A DNA stretch of 7,191 nt from a bacterium. GTDB lineage: Bacteria > Hydrothermota > UBA3072 > B12-G15. The position numbers were made by a program, and so were the translations under genes. This document shows, in pieces, positions 1 to 5,954 of the stretch. The stretch's first letter is position 1. Each line of letters starts with the position of its first letter. Location of the stretch: positions 1-7,191 of the forward strand of contig QNDZ01000083.1 of the NCBI GenBank assembly GCA_003646055.1. The letters are read 5' to 3'. Under the pieces are notes generated by a model that ran no database searches, was not told the origin of the DNA, and was given only the letters and a program-made list of their open reading frames with translations.

Positions 1-1178
1 CAACCTACTATTCTGTTATAATGGGATGGTCTGCTGATTACCTTGTGTATTCCTTCAACACTGCATGGGGGAATGCACCAAAGGAATTCTTCTTCAACAG
101 GGTGCTTGGACTCACTGATTCTATATTCCATCTTGGTGGAATAAGATGGCCCATATTCTTGGGGCTTGCAGTGAGCTGGGTTTGGATTGTGCTCTCCATA
201 TGGAAGGGTGCAAAGACGGTGAGTAAGGTTGTTTATGTTACGGTGCTTCTTCCATGGGCAATCCTCCTTGTCTTTGTTATCAGGGGACTCACCCTCCCTG
301 GTGCATTTGAAGGCATAAAGTACTATCTCACACCTGACTGGAGTAAACTCCTCCATGCAGAACTCTGGCATGCAGCAATAAGCCAGGTCTTTTTCTCCCT
401 CACTGTTGGGTTTGGTGTGATGATTGCATATGCATCCTTCCTTCCACCAAAATCAGACATTGTGAACAATGCCTTCCTCATTGGGCTTGCAGATGCAGCA
501 ACCGCATATGTTGGTGGTTTTGCTGTATTCTCAACCCTTGGATATTATGCACACCTTCAGGGCGTTCCTGTTTCGCAGGTTATGAAGAGCGGGCCTGAAC
601 TCGCCTTTGTCACCTATCCAACAATTATAAACCATCTTCCCTTAGCACCTCTCTTTGGAGTCCTATTCTTCCTCATGCTCCTTACACTTGCGATAGATTC
701 TGCATTTTCCCTTGTTGAGTCAGTTGTTGCCAGCATCATGGACAAATTTGGCATCAGAAGGTGGAAGGCAAACATTGGGGTTGCTGTTGCTGGTTTTCTC
801 ATAGGCATACTATACACAACAGGTGGTGGTCTGTACTGGCTTGATGTGGTTGACCATTTCATGAACAACTATGGGCTCTTTCTTGTTGGGCTTCTTGAGT
901 CCGTGATAATTGCATACTTCTACAGGGCAGAAAACATGAGGAGTTTTGCAAACTCAATCAGTGAAAGACAGATCGGGAAGTGGTGGAACTTTTCCATAAA
1001 ATGGATTGTTCCTCTATCTGCACTTGTCCTCCTCGTATTCTCCTTCACAGGTACAATTCTCTCACCATACGGTGGTTATCCCAGAAGGGCTGAATTTCTT
1101 GGGGGATGGCTTGTGCTTGGCGTCTTCATCATAGCCTCCCTTGTTCTTTCAAGATACAAAAAAGGGGGTGAAGCATGA
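1..1178 (+). CDS. Neurotransmitter:sodium symporter (NSS/SLC6) family transporter, 5'-truncated by the window edge
   Basis: Sodium-coupled solute importer of the inner membrane, probably for an amino acid or related compound; the substrate cannot be read from the sequence. The frame is open from base 3, ahead of the ATG at 21, and the residues before it continue the family's TM3 (YSVIMGWSADYL), so the true start lies upstream. Numbering from the ATG at 21, I see TM4 near 43-61, TM5 near 70-92, TM6 near 119-141 with the family signature FFSLTVGFG, TM7 near 149-177, TM8 near 210-238, and four more hydrophobic helices ending at the C-terminus. TM8 carries LTLAIDS, with Asp226 at the expected Na2 site as in animal SLC6 proteins; LeuT has Thr there. 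In TM7, Asp158 aligns with the conserved Asn, and Ala162 with the chloride-site Ser or LeuT Glu290. The stop overlaps the next start as ATGA, as for MetP-MetS pairs. Family assignment is firm. Confidence 0.93.
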   Translation, partial: TYYSVIMGWSADYLVYSFNTAWGNAPKEFFFNRVLGLTDSIFHLGGIRWPIFLGLAVSWVWIVLSIWKGAKTVSKVVYVTVLLPWAILLVFVIRGLTLPGAFEGIKYYLTPDWSKLLHAELWHAAISQVFFSLTVGFGVMIAYASFLPPKSDIVNNAFLIGLADAATAYVGGFAVFSTLGYYAHLQGVPVSQVMKSGPELAFVTYPTIINHLPLAPLFGVLFFLMLLTLAIDSAFSLVESVVASIMDKFGIRRWKANIGVAVAGFLIGILYTTGGGLYWLDVVDHFMNNYGLFLVGLLESVIIAYFYRAENMRSFANSISERQIGKWWNFSIKWIVPLSALVLLVFSFTGTILSPYGGYPRRAEFLGGWLVLGVFIIASLVLSRYKKGGEA

Positions 1179-1267
1179 GTTTTGGCGGATGGTTCACATT
1201 TGTGTTTGCAACGGTTATTCTCTTTGGTGGAATAATCCAGTGTATAGTTATAGCACTCAGGAGGTAG
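1175..1267 (+). CDS. MetS-like small subunit of NSS transporter (30 residues)
   Basis: This tiny gene encodes 30 residues: a short MSFGGW start, one hydrophobic helix (about residues 7-28) and a basic end, ALRR. It starts inside the stop codon of the symporter gene (ATGA overlap) and has a GGGGGTG ribosome binding site at 1164-1170, so translation is probably coupled. Many bacterial NSS transporters are followed by such a one-helix protein. In the MetP-MetS methionine/alanine transporter of Corynebacterium the small subunit is required for uptake. Size, topology and position match that family, although so short a protein cannot be proven by sequence alone. The inferred role is a single-pass membrane partner that stabilises or activates the symporter. 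The nitroreductase start follows its stop by one base, so all three probably share a transcript. Confidence 0.8.
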   Translation: MSFGGWFTFVFATVILFGGIIQCIVIALRR

Positions 1268-1268
1268 T

Positions 1269-1778
1269 ATGGATGAAAGGCTGATGTTTCTCTTTAAGAG
1301 GAGAAGCATAAGGGCTTTTCACAGGGACAAATCTGTTGAGGAAAAGGATATAAAGGCACTGCTTGAGGCAGGTATGGCTGCCCCTTCTGCAAGGAATCTT
1401 AAACCCTGGCACTTCATTGTTGTTACAGACAGGGAGATGCTTGATAAATTATCTGTTGCACACCCATACGCTGAAATGTTGAGAGAGGCAACACTCTGCA
1501 TTGCGGTTTGTGCTGACCCGGAGATTTCAGAGAGATACTGGGTTCAGGATTGCTCTGCTGCAACAGAAAACATACTGATTGCTGCAGCAAACATAGGTCT
1601 TGGGGCTGTGTGGCTTGGATGCCATCCCAGGGAGGAGAGAAAAAAGGCAATAAAGCCATTGCTTGGTATTCCTGACAACATAGAACTCCTCTCATTGATA
1701 GCAATTGGACACCCTGCAGAGGAGAAAGAGCCAAGAACCCAGTATGATGAGACAAGGGTTCACAGAGAAAGGTGGTAA
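1269..1778 (+). CDS. Nitroreductase family FMN-dependent oxidoreductase
   Basis: A 169-residue cytoplasmic flavoprotein of the nitroreductase fold, expected to bind FMN as a homodimer and use NAD(P)H to reduce nitro compounds, quinones or another small substrate; the physiological substrate is unknown. Visible family marks are RRSIR at 11-15 (FMN phosphate contact), APSARNLKPWHF at 38-49 (FMN-contacting loop), QDCSAATENIL at 93-103 with GLGAVWLG at 110-117, and the closing pattern around IAIGHPAEEK and the final HRERW. Length is normal for the short members of the family. The start is supported by AGGAGGT at 1259-1265, four bases before the ATG when measured from AGGAGG and embedded in the end of the small upstream gene. 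It is probably the third gene of the transporter operon. Its stop lies only 3 bases from the stop of the convergent gene. Confidence 0.93.
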   Translation: MDERLMFLFKRRSIRAFHRDKSVEEKDIKALLEAGMAAPSARNLKPWHFIVVTDREMLDKLSVAHPYAEMLREATLCIAVCADPEISERYWVQDCSAATENILIAAANIGLGAVWLGCHPREERKKAIKPLLGIPDNIELLSLIAIGHPAEEKEPRTQYDETRVHRERW

Positions 1779-1781
1779 GTT

Positions 1782-2753
1782 TTATTCAGCCATTATAATG
1801 GGTTTATAACCCCTTCTTTCAACCCTTTCTGATTTGAAGTGGGAGACGAGCCTTCTTATGTTTCCCTCAACAGAGACCGAGTATTTGACAGAGGGCTTCT
1901 CCCTGTATGAATAAACTATCAGGTAGGGGTAATCAACCCCTTCTTCCCCCGTTGCAAGCCTTATATATCCTACTGGGACAAAGCAGGAATGACCCTGAGG
2001 TTCAAGTTCTGCCCAACCACATGTTGGAAATCTGATCTCACACCACTGGTGGAGGTCTTCAAATGAGGAGAACCTGACAACGTAAATACGGTTATCCTTT
2101 TTGAATGTGTATTTTTTACTATCTTCAAGGCTTATCCCCGTAACAAGACGTGATTCAACACCGGATGCACGGAAGAGTGATACTGCAAGTGCAGAAATTC
2201 CCATGCAGTTTCCACTTCCATCTTTCAGTGTATTCACCGCATCTTCGTTACCATAGATGTAATAATCTATGTTGTTACCAATGTAATAAACTATCTGGTT
2301 GGAAATATCCTTTATTGTGTAATGCCCCATTGTAAGCCTCTTTGCAAGGGATATAATTTCCTTATAATCAGGTCTTATGCTCTTTGTCTTTTCCATGATG
2401 GGCTTACCTGGCCTGTCATCAGGAAGATTCTCAAGGTTGATTCCCCTCTCTACAGAAAAGTTAACTATTATTGTACAAACTGTATTTGAGACCCTGCCGT
2501 ATCTAACCTTCAGGAACCTCCCGTTCTTTTTTCTTACCACCTCTTTGCTTCTTGGTGCAGGTTGAATTGTGTAATCTGTGGACAGTACCTTCTGGTAGGA
2601 TGTGCAACCGTGGTAGTCAACTGGAAGGGGCAGATGGATAATCATGTAATCCAGGTCTCCCCTTACAACAACCTTCAGTGTATATACACCGTTGAGTTCT
2701 GCCTTTTCAAGGCCTTTAAGATAGAATATTGAAAAGAAGATAAGATGAATCAT
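1782..2753 (-). CDS. Transglutaminase-like (papain-fold) domain protein
   Basis: A 323-residue protein with a transglutaminase/protease-like domain in its second half. The N-terminal part (about 20-110) reads as beta-rich with an LPLPVDYHG stretch, like the domain that precedes many bacterial transglutaminase cores. The core holds the nucleophile in DGSGNCMGISA (Cys183), followed by the usual helix and an ARLVTG-like strand (SRLVTG), then the His in HQWCEIRF (His235) and GWAELEP. In the last motif Glu251 stands where most members have Asp. Such domains act as peptidases or acyl transferases; the substrate is unknown. The first 13 residues are hydrophobic but lack an early positive charge, so they are a doubtful signal peptide and the location is open. 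The start overlaps the upstream stop as ATGA and has no ribosome binding site, which suggests coupled translation. Genes of this kind often lie near MoxR ATPases, and one starts on the other side of the control region. Confidence 0.85.
   Translation of the reverse strand: MIHLIFFSIFYLKGLEKAELNGVYTLKVVVRGDLDYMIIHLPLPVDYHGCTSYQKVLSTDYTIQPAPRSKEVVRKKNGRFLKVRYGRVSNTVCTIIVNFSVERGINLENLPDDRPGKPIMEKTKSIRPDYKEIISLAKRLTMGHYTIKDISNQIVYYIGNNIDYYIYGNEDAVNTLKDGSGNCMGISALAVSLFRASGVESRLVTGISLEDSKKYTFKKDNRIYVVRFSSFEDLHQWCEIRFPTCGWAELEPQGHSCFVPVGYIRLATGEEGVDYPYLIVYSYREKPSVKYSVSVEGNIRRLVSHFKSERVERRGYKPIIMAE
1790..1812. other. Overlapping palindromes at the convergent gene junction
   Basis: CCATTATAATGG (1790-1801) is a perfect 12-base palindrome. 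It overlaps GGGTT-TAT-AACCC (1800-1812), a 5-base-pair hairpin with a 3-base loop. Both lie inside the 3' end of the minus-strand gene, just past the nitroreductase stop. This is where a plus-strand terminator would have to sit, but neither strand shows a clean U-run after the stems, so I do not call it an intrinsic terminator. Confidence 0.3.
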
Positions 2754-3484
2754 TTTGTGGCAAGGGCAAAAAGGTCAACGGCATCCTCATTGTAAGGAAT
2801 ACCTTTAAGACTTCCAAGAAGTTTTATCTGATGGAAGCCCGAGTGTAGCAGGATTGAATAAATCTCTGTTCCAGAGAAAAGCCTCATCTTTGTATCAAAC
2901 TCAATCCTCTTTCTGTACTTCAACACAGTCCAGTGTGTAATTATACTCTCCCAGTTTTCTGTGATTGTATTCTCAATGAGATAGTATGTGTGTTTTATGT
3001 TCATCCATTCCTTTTTCAGGAACTTTTTAAGGGAGAGTTCTTTCCCATTGAGAAGCAACAGGAACTTTCCACCATTCTTCAGTGACCTGAACATGTTCTT
3101 TATTACCCTGAAATCGTCTTCCCTCTCCTCAAAGTAACCAAAGGGAACAGATGTATGTATTATCAAGTCGTAGTATTCAGACCTTGAAAAATTCCTGATA
3201 TCGTCATTGATAAACTCTATCTGGAGCCCCTCTTTTTTGGCAAGTTTCTTTGCACTCTCAATGAACGGTTTCATAACCTCAATAGAGGTAACCTTGAAGC
3301 CTCTTCTTGCAAATTCAATGGAGAAGAACCCTTCACGGGAAGAAATATCCAGAACCCTTGCACCAGGCTCTATTCCAGTGAGTTCAATAATCCTTTCCAC
3401 AAGTTCACACACCTTCTCCCTATCAGGAGAAAGGATACCCTTCAGGAGTTTCCATATCTCCTCATCAGTAAACCAAACATACAT
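2750..3484 (-). CDS. Class I SAM-dependent methyltransferase-like protein
   Basis: A 244-residue Rossmann-fold protein with the order of a class I methyltransferase: motif I at 43-52 (RVLDISSREG), the acidic end of strand 2 at Glu69 (VTSIEV), the adenine-side acidic pair in FINDDIRNF (Asp94/Asp95), motif IV in YYDLIIHTSVPFGYF (about 104-118), and LKNGGKFLLLL (135-145). The C-terminal part, RLFSGTEIYSILLHSGF followed by a final strand ending in ALATK, is typical of small-molecule methyltransferases. Motif I is degenerate: the usual DLGCGTG is DISSREG, so only the last glycine remains, and cofactor binding may be altered. The substrate is unknown. An in-frame TAA nine bases upstream fixes the ATG as the first possible start, and no Shine-Dalgarno sequence precedes it. 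A good promoter puts +1 on the start codon, so the message appears leaderless. It is the first gene of a two-gene operon with the transglutaminase-like gene. Confidence 0.85.
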   Translation of the reverse strand: MYVWFTDEEIWKLLKGILSPDREKVCELVERIIELTGIEPGARVLDISSREGFFSIEFARRGFKVTSIEVMKPFIESAKKLAKKEGLQIEFINDDIRNFSRSEYYDLIIHTSVPFGYFEEREDDFRVIKNMFRSLKNGGKFLLLLNGKELSLKKFLKKEWMNIKHTYYLIENTITENWESIITHWTVLKYRKRIEFDTKMRLFSGTEIYSILLHSGFHQIKLLGSLKGIPYNEDAVDLFALATK

Positions 3485-3490
3485 AGGAGA

Positions 3491-3519
3491 ATTTTAACAG
3501 AAAAAATAAAAAAGGTCAA
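3491..3519 (-). promoter_or_regulatory. Sigma-70-type promoter for the methyltransferase operon (predicted leaderless)
   Basis: Read on the minus strand, TTGACC (3519-3514) and TAAAAT (3496-3491) are separated by 17 bases, and a TGT just before the -10 gives an extended -10. T-tracts upstream of the -35 (3522-3526 and 3531-3537, as A-runs on the plus strand) resemble an UP element. With the last -10 base at -7, the predicted +1 is base 3484, the A of the ATG. Confidence 0.72.
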
Positions 3520-3559
3520 GGAAAAATTAGAAAAAAAGATTGGCTGGCAATGAAGTCTC

Positions 3560-3574
3560 AGAATAAAATATTCT
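3560..3574. promoter_or_regulatory. Candidate operator: 15-base palindrome between divergent promoters
   Basis: AGAATA-AAA-TATTCT is a perfect inverted repeat with 6-base arms. Its centre (3567) is within about three bases of the midpoint between the two predicted transcription starts (3484 and about 3644), a placement that would suit one regulator serving both operons. A looser repeat, AATGAAG (3549-3555) and CTTCATT (3595-3601), brackets it. The region is AT-rich, so chance is a real alternative. Confidence 0.35.
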
Positions 3575-3609
3575 ATAATCAATGTGCAAACCGGCTTCAT
3601 TTTGCAGAC

Positions 3610-3637
3610 TTGACAAATTGTAAAAATAATATATATT
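3610..3637 (+). promoter_or_regulatory. Sigma-70-type promoter for the MoxR operon
   Basis: TTGACA (3610-3615) is a perfect -35, followed after 16 bases by TATATT (3632-3637). The alternating AT run makes the exact -10 register uncertain by a few bases. The predicted start near 3644 gives a leader of about 40 bases that includes the ribosome binding site, unlike the divergent side. Confidence 0.68.
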
Positions 3638-3670
3638 TATTTCTGAATGTAAATTTATCCAATCATTTAA

Positions 3671-3678
3671 AAGGAGGT
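3671..3678 (+). promoter_or_regulatory. Strong ribosome binding site of the MoxR gene
   Basis: AAGGAGGT is nearly a full complement of the 16S rRNA 3' end and lies five bases before the ATG at 3684. It settles the start and predicts high translation of the ATPase. Confidence 0.85.
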
Positions 3679-3683
3679 ATTCA

Positions 3684-4952
3684 ATGAAACATGATTTTCT
3701 CTCAAGGATAGGGGTGGTAGGATGGGAAGAGATAGAGCCGTATCTTCTTGCAGGTCTTGTCCTCAGAGAACCAGTACTTCTGGTTGGTGCTCCTGGAACG
3801 GGTAAAACCTTCGTTGCCATTGCGCTTGGGAAGGCGCTTGGGTTGAACTATCATGTGTATGATGCATCCAAGGGTATGTTTGAGGACATCATTGGTTTTC
3901 CAGATTACTCTGATGGGAAGGTTCGCTATGTTCCAACAGAACTATCCATCTGGGAAAGGGAACTGATTTTTGTTGACGAGATTTCAAGGGCATCCCCTGA
4001 GATGCAGAACAAGTGGCTGGAGATTATCAGGTCAAGGAGCGTAATGGGAATTCCTGTAAAGACCCTTAAGTACATTATAGGTGGCATGAATCCCCCGGGT
4101 TATCTGGGTGTTGTTGGGATTGACCTTGCACTTGTTGATAGGTTTGCATGGATAATCAGGGTTCCAAATTCCCTGGATTTTGAAAAGGAAAATTTGAGGG
4201 AGGTTATCTCTACCATCACGTTCATGGACCATCTTGGTTCAGAAACCGGTGAGGATGTTCAAAAGATGGAGGAACTCGTTTCCTTCCTTAAAGAAGCAGA
4301 GGATGCTCTCAAAAAACTTGTTAATTCAGACATTGATAAAAAGGTTCAGGACTTCCTGATTGAATTTCCCCTCCTTGTACAGGGTACTCCTTTTGAAGAA
4401 CTGATTAACAATAGAAGGCTTTCAATGATGAGGAGATGTATTCTTTCATACATTGCCGTGAGTGGCTTAAAGGATATCCAGGATATTAAGGACACCGTGT
4501 TTAAATTACTCCCCTACATCCTTCCATGGTATGCTGTGAAGATTGAACCCATTGAGGATTACATTGCTGTGTTGAAGGAAAGGCTTGACCCATACTTTGA
4601 ATTCAACACATACCTCAAAACAGCAAGTTTGACCGAGATGTACAACAAGTTCTGGGAAGGTCACACATATGTATTGCCCTTCCTTCTTGAAAAAATTAAG
4701 AAAATCCTGATTGAGGAAAGGGATGATGAGCAGAATGGCGCACTTATGGCCATTGCTGCCCAGATGCTTCTGGAACTCCAGAAAAGGAAGAATGAACTGT
4801 TGCAGATGCTACCACCTGAAAAGATAAAGTTGATAGATAACCTGTTTATTGACATTACAAAGGATGCATCATTTGAATGGTGGGAGGGAAGGGAGGTAAA
4901 TGTTAAGGGCTTTCCCAGGGTTAAGGAACTTCTTGAACAAATCGTTGCATAA
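3684..4952 (+). CDS. MoxR-type AAA+ ATPase
   Basis: A 422-residue cytoplasmic AAA+ ATPase of the MoxR class, which forms rings that use ATP hydrolysis to remodel or mature partner proteins. Visible marks are Walker A GAPGTGKT at 35-42, the MoxR-like segment DASKGMFEDIIGFPDY (60-75), Walker B LIFVDE at 94-99, sensor 1 in GGMNPPG (Asn136), and the arginine finger in LVDRFAW (Arg153). About 220 further residues follow: first the lid, with RRLSMMRRC near the expected sensor 2 region, then a charged, Leu-rich helical tail. The protein is longer than the usual 320-350 residues, so the extra C-terminal helices may dock its partners. It is the first gene after a good promoter and ribosome binding site, and the third gene downstream is a VWA/metallopeptidase-like protein, the usual partner type. 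The AAA+ assignment is secure; the cellular target is unknown. Confidence 0.93.
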   Translation: MKHDFLSRIGVVGWEEIEPYLLAGLVLREPVLLVGAPGTGKTFVAIALGKALGLNYHVYDASKGMFEDIIGFPDYSDGKVRYVPTELSIWERELIFVDEISRASPEMQNKWLEIIRSRSVMGIPVKTLKYIIGGMNPPGYLGVVGIDLALVDRFAWIIRVPNSLDFEKENLREVISTITFMDHLGSETGEDVQKMEELVSFLKEAEDALKKLVNSDIDKKVQDFLIEFPLLVQGTPFEELINNRRLSMMRRCILSYIAVSGLKDIQDIKDTVFKLLPYILPWYAVKIEPIEDYIAVLKERLDPYFEFNTYLKTASLTEMYNKFWEGHTYVLPFLLEKIKKILIEERDDEQNGALMAIAAQMLLELQKRKNELLQMLPPEKIKLIDNLFIDITKDASFEWWEGREVNVKGFPRVKELLEQIVA

Positions 4953-4964
4953 CAGGGAGGAATG

Positions 4965-5954
4965 ATGATAGTTAATTCTCTTAGAAAAATTGCTGAAACA
5001 AAGAGGTATGTTGTGCTAACCAAGGTGAGAGAGACGGTTCCAGCTACCTTCTGGCAGAATTTTCTTTTCCCCCTTGTGTGGCATCCTGATTGGGAACTTT
5101 CCTTCCCTGTAATGACAGGTGAATTGAAGGAAGGATACCTTGATGGTCTCCAGAATCCTGTAGAGTTTGTGATATTAAAAAAGTCTGAAAAAAATGTGGA
5201 ACTCAGGGAGATTAAAGATAGTTTGATATCAGAGTCCCCTCATTATGACCTGTTCAAGGATGAACTGGTGTTTTTTGAGAGTAAAAAGATGGAAGAAGAG
5301 TTTATCATCCTGAAGAAGGTATTCAAAAAAATCTATGTTGGTGGAAAGCCTGTTGATACCTGTGAAGAATTCAAAAGAACCCATATTAAGGCAAGGATGC
5401 CTTCAACAGAGGACCTCTGTTTCAATTGTTCACCATACAGTTTTGTGGGTGTGAGCATGACAAAAAATATTACTGATGAGTTTTTTGAGGATGAACCGGA
5501 AGCAAGTATGGGCCTGAAGTATCTCCTGATTTCAAAAAGCGGAAGGGTCTTCTTTCTCCTGGGGAAAAGTTTTGATGTATTTGTTTATACACACGAGGGG
5601 ATTTATTCATATGATGAGGCGTACGAACTACTGGATGATGAAGAATTCATTGCTGGATACCCTGAATACATATTTGCCTCCTCACTTGTGCCAGCATACT
5701 ATGTGGGTATGCGAAAAAGAGGATTGATTAGAAGGAGGAGGCCCTTAAACAAAGAAGTTATAATAAATCCAGCACTTGAGGCAAAAATTATGGTCTTTCC
5801 AGGGAACAACTCTGAAGAAAGAATAGAAAATTACCATGGGTATATAAAACTTCATCTTGAGAAGTCGGTGTTGCCCATACTACCGCCTGATATGAGAATT
5901 ATAGGCAGGCCCAGCCCAAGGCCACCATACTTTTTATGTCTTCCCCGTTTATAA
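4965..5954 (+). CDS. Uncharacterised protein encoded between MoxR ATPase and VWA partner
   Basis: I do not recognise this 329-residue protein. It starts 12 bases after the ATPase gene. Two ATGs in tandem (4962 and 4965) follow AGGGAGG at 4954-4960; the second is chosen because it leaves four bases of spacing rather than one. There is no signal peptide or membrane helix. Visible features are an aromatic N-terminal stretch (FWQNFLFPLVWHPDWELSF, about 29-47), a Lys/Glu-rich middle, one CFNC pair at 152-155, a hydrophobic strand pair near LKYLLISKSGRVFFLLGKSF, an acidic patch (ELLDDEEF), a basic cluster (RRRRP near 256-260), and a proline-rich tail (LPILPPD, RPSPRPPYF). A single CxxC could bind a metal only with a partner or as a dimer. 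Its last 19 bases overlap the next gene, so the three proteins are probably made together. A role as adaptor or third subunit of the MoxR-VWA complex is inference from position only. Confidence 0.85.
   Translation: MIVNSLRKIAETKRYVVLTKVRETVPATFWQNFLFPLVWHPDWELSFPVMTGELKEGYLDGLQNPVEFVILKKSEKNVELREIKDSLISESPHYDLFKDELVFFESKKMEEEFIILKKVFKKIYVGGKPVDTCEEFKRTHIKARMPSTEDLCFNCSPYSFVGVSMTKNITDEFFEDEPEASMGLKYLLISKSGRVFFLLGKSFDVFVYTHEGIYSYDEAYELLDDEEFIAGYPEYIFASSLVPAYYVGMRKRGLIRRRRPLNKEVIINPALEAKIMVFPGNNSEERIENYHGYIKLHLEKSVLPILPPDMRIIGRPSPRPPYFLCLPRL

Noticed and set aside
1423..1755. 110-residue minus-strand open frame inside the nitroreductase gene
   Set aside because: The plus-strand frame has complete FMN-binding motifs; the reverse frame has no recognisable feature.
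1800..1820. Intrinsic terminator after the nitroreductase gene
   Set aside because: The hairpin has only 5 pairs with a 3-base loop and is followed by a mixed C/T stretch rather than a T-run.
2715..2753. Signal peptide at the N-terminus of the transglutaminase-like protein
   Set aside because: The hydrophobic stretch is short, has no early basic residue and no evident cleavage site, so it is mentioned as doubtful but not called.
3207..3497. 96-residue plus-strand open frame antisense to the methyltransferase gene
   Set aside because: It is a serine-rich reverse-frame shadow of a gene with clear methyltransferase motifs.
3616..3640. Archaeal TATA box in the AT-rich run before the MoxR gene
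   Set aside because: A perfect TTGACA at proper spacing, plus a second sigma-70-like promoter on the other strand, explains the region better as bacterial.
3527..3820. 97-residue minus-strand open frame across the divergent control region
   Set aside because: Antisense to the Walker A region of the ATPase gene and to both promoters, with low-complexity sequence and no family resemblance.
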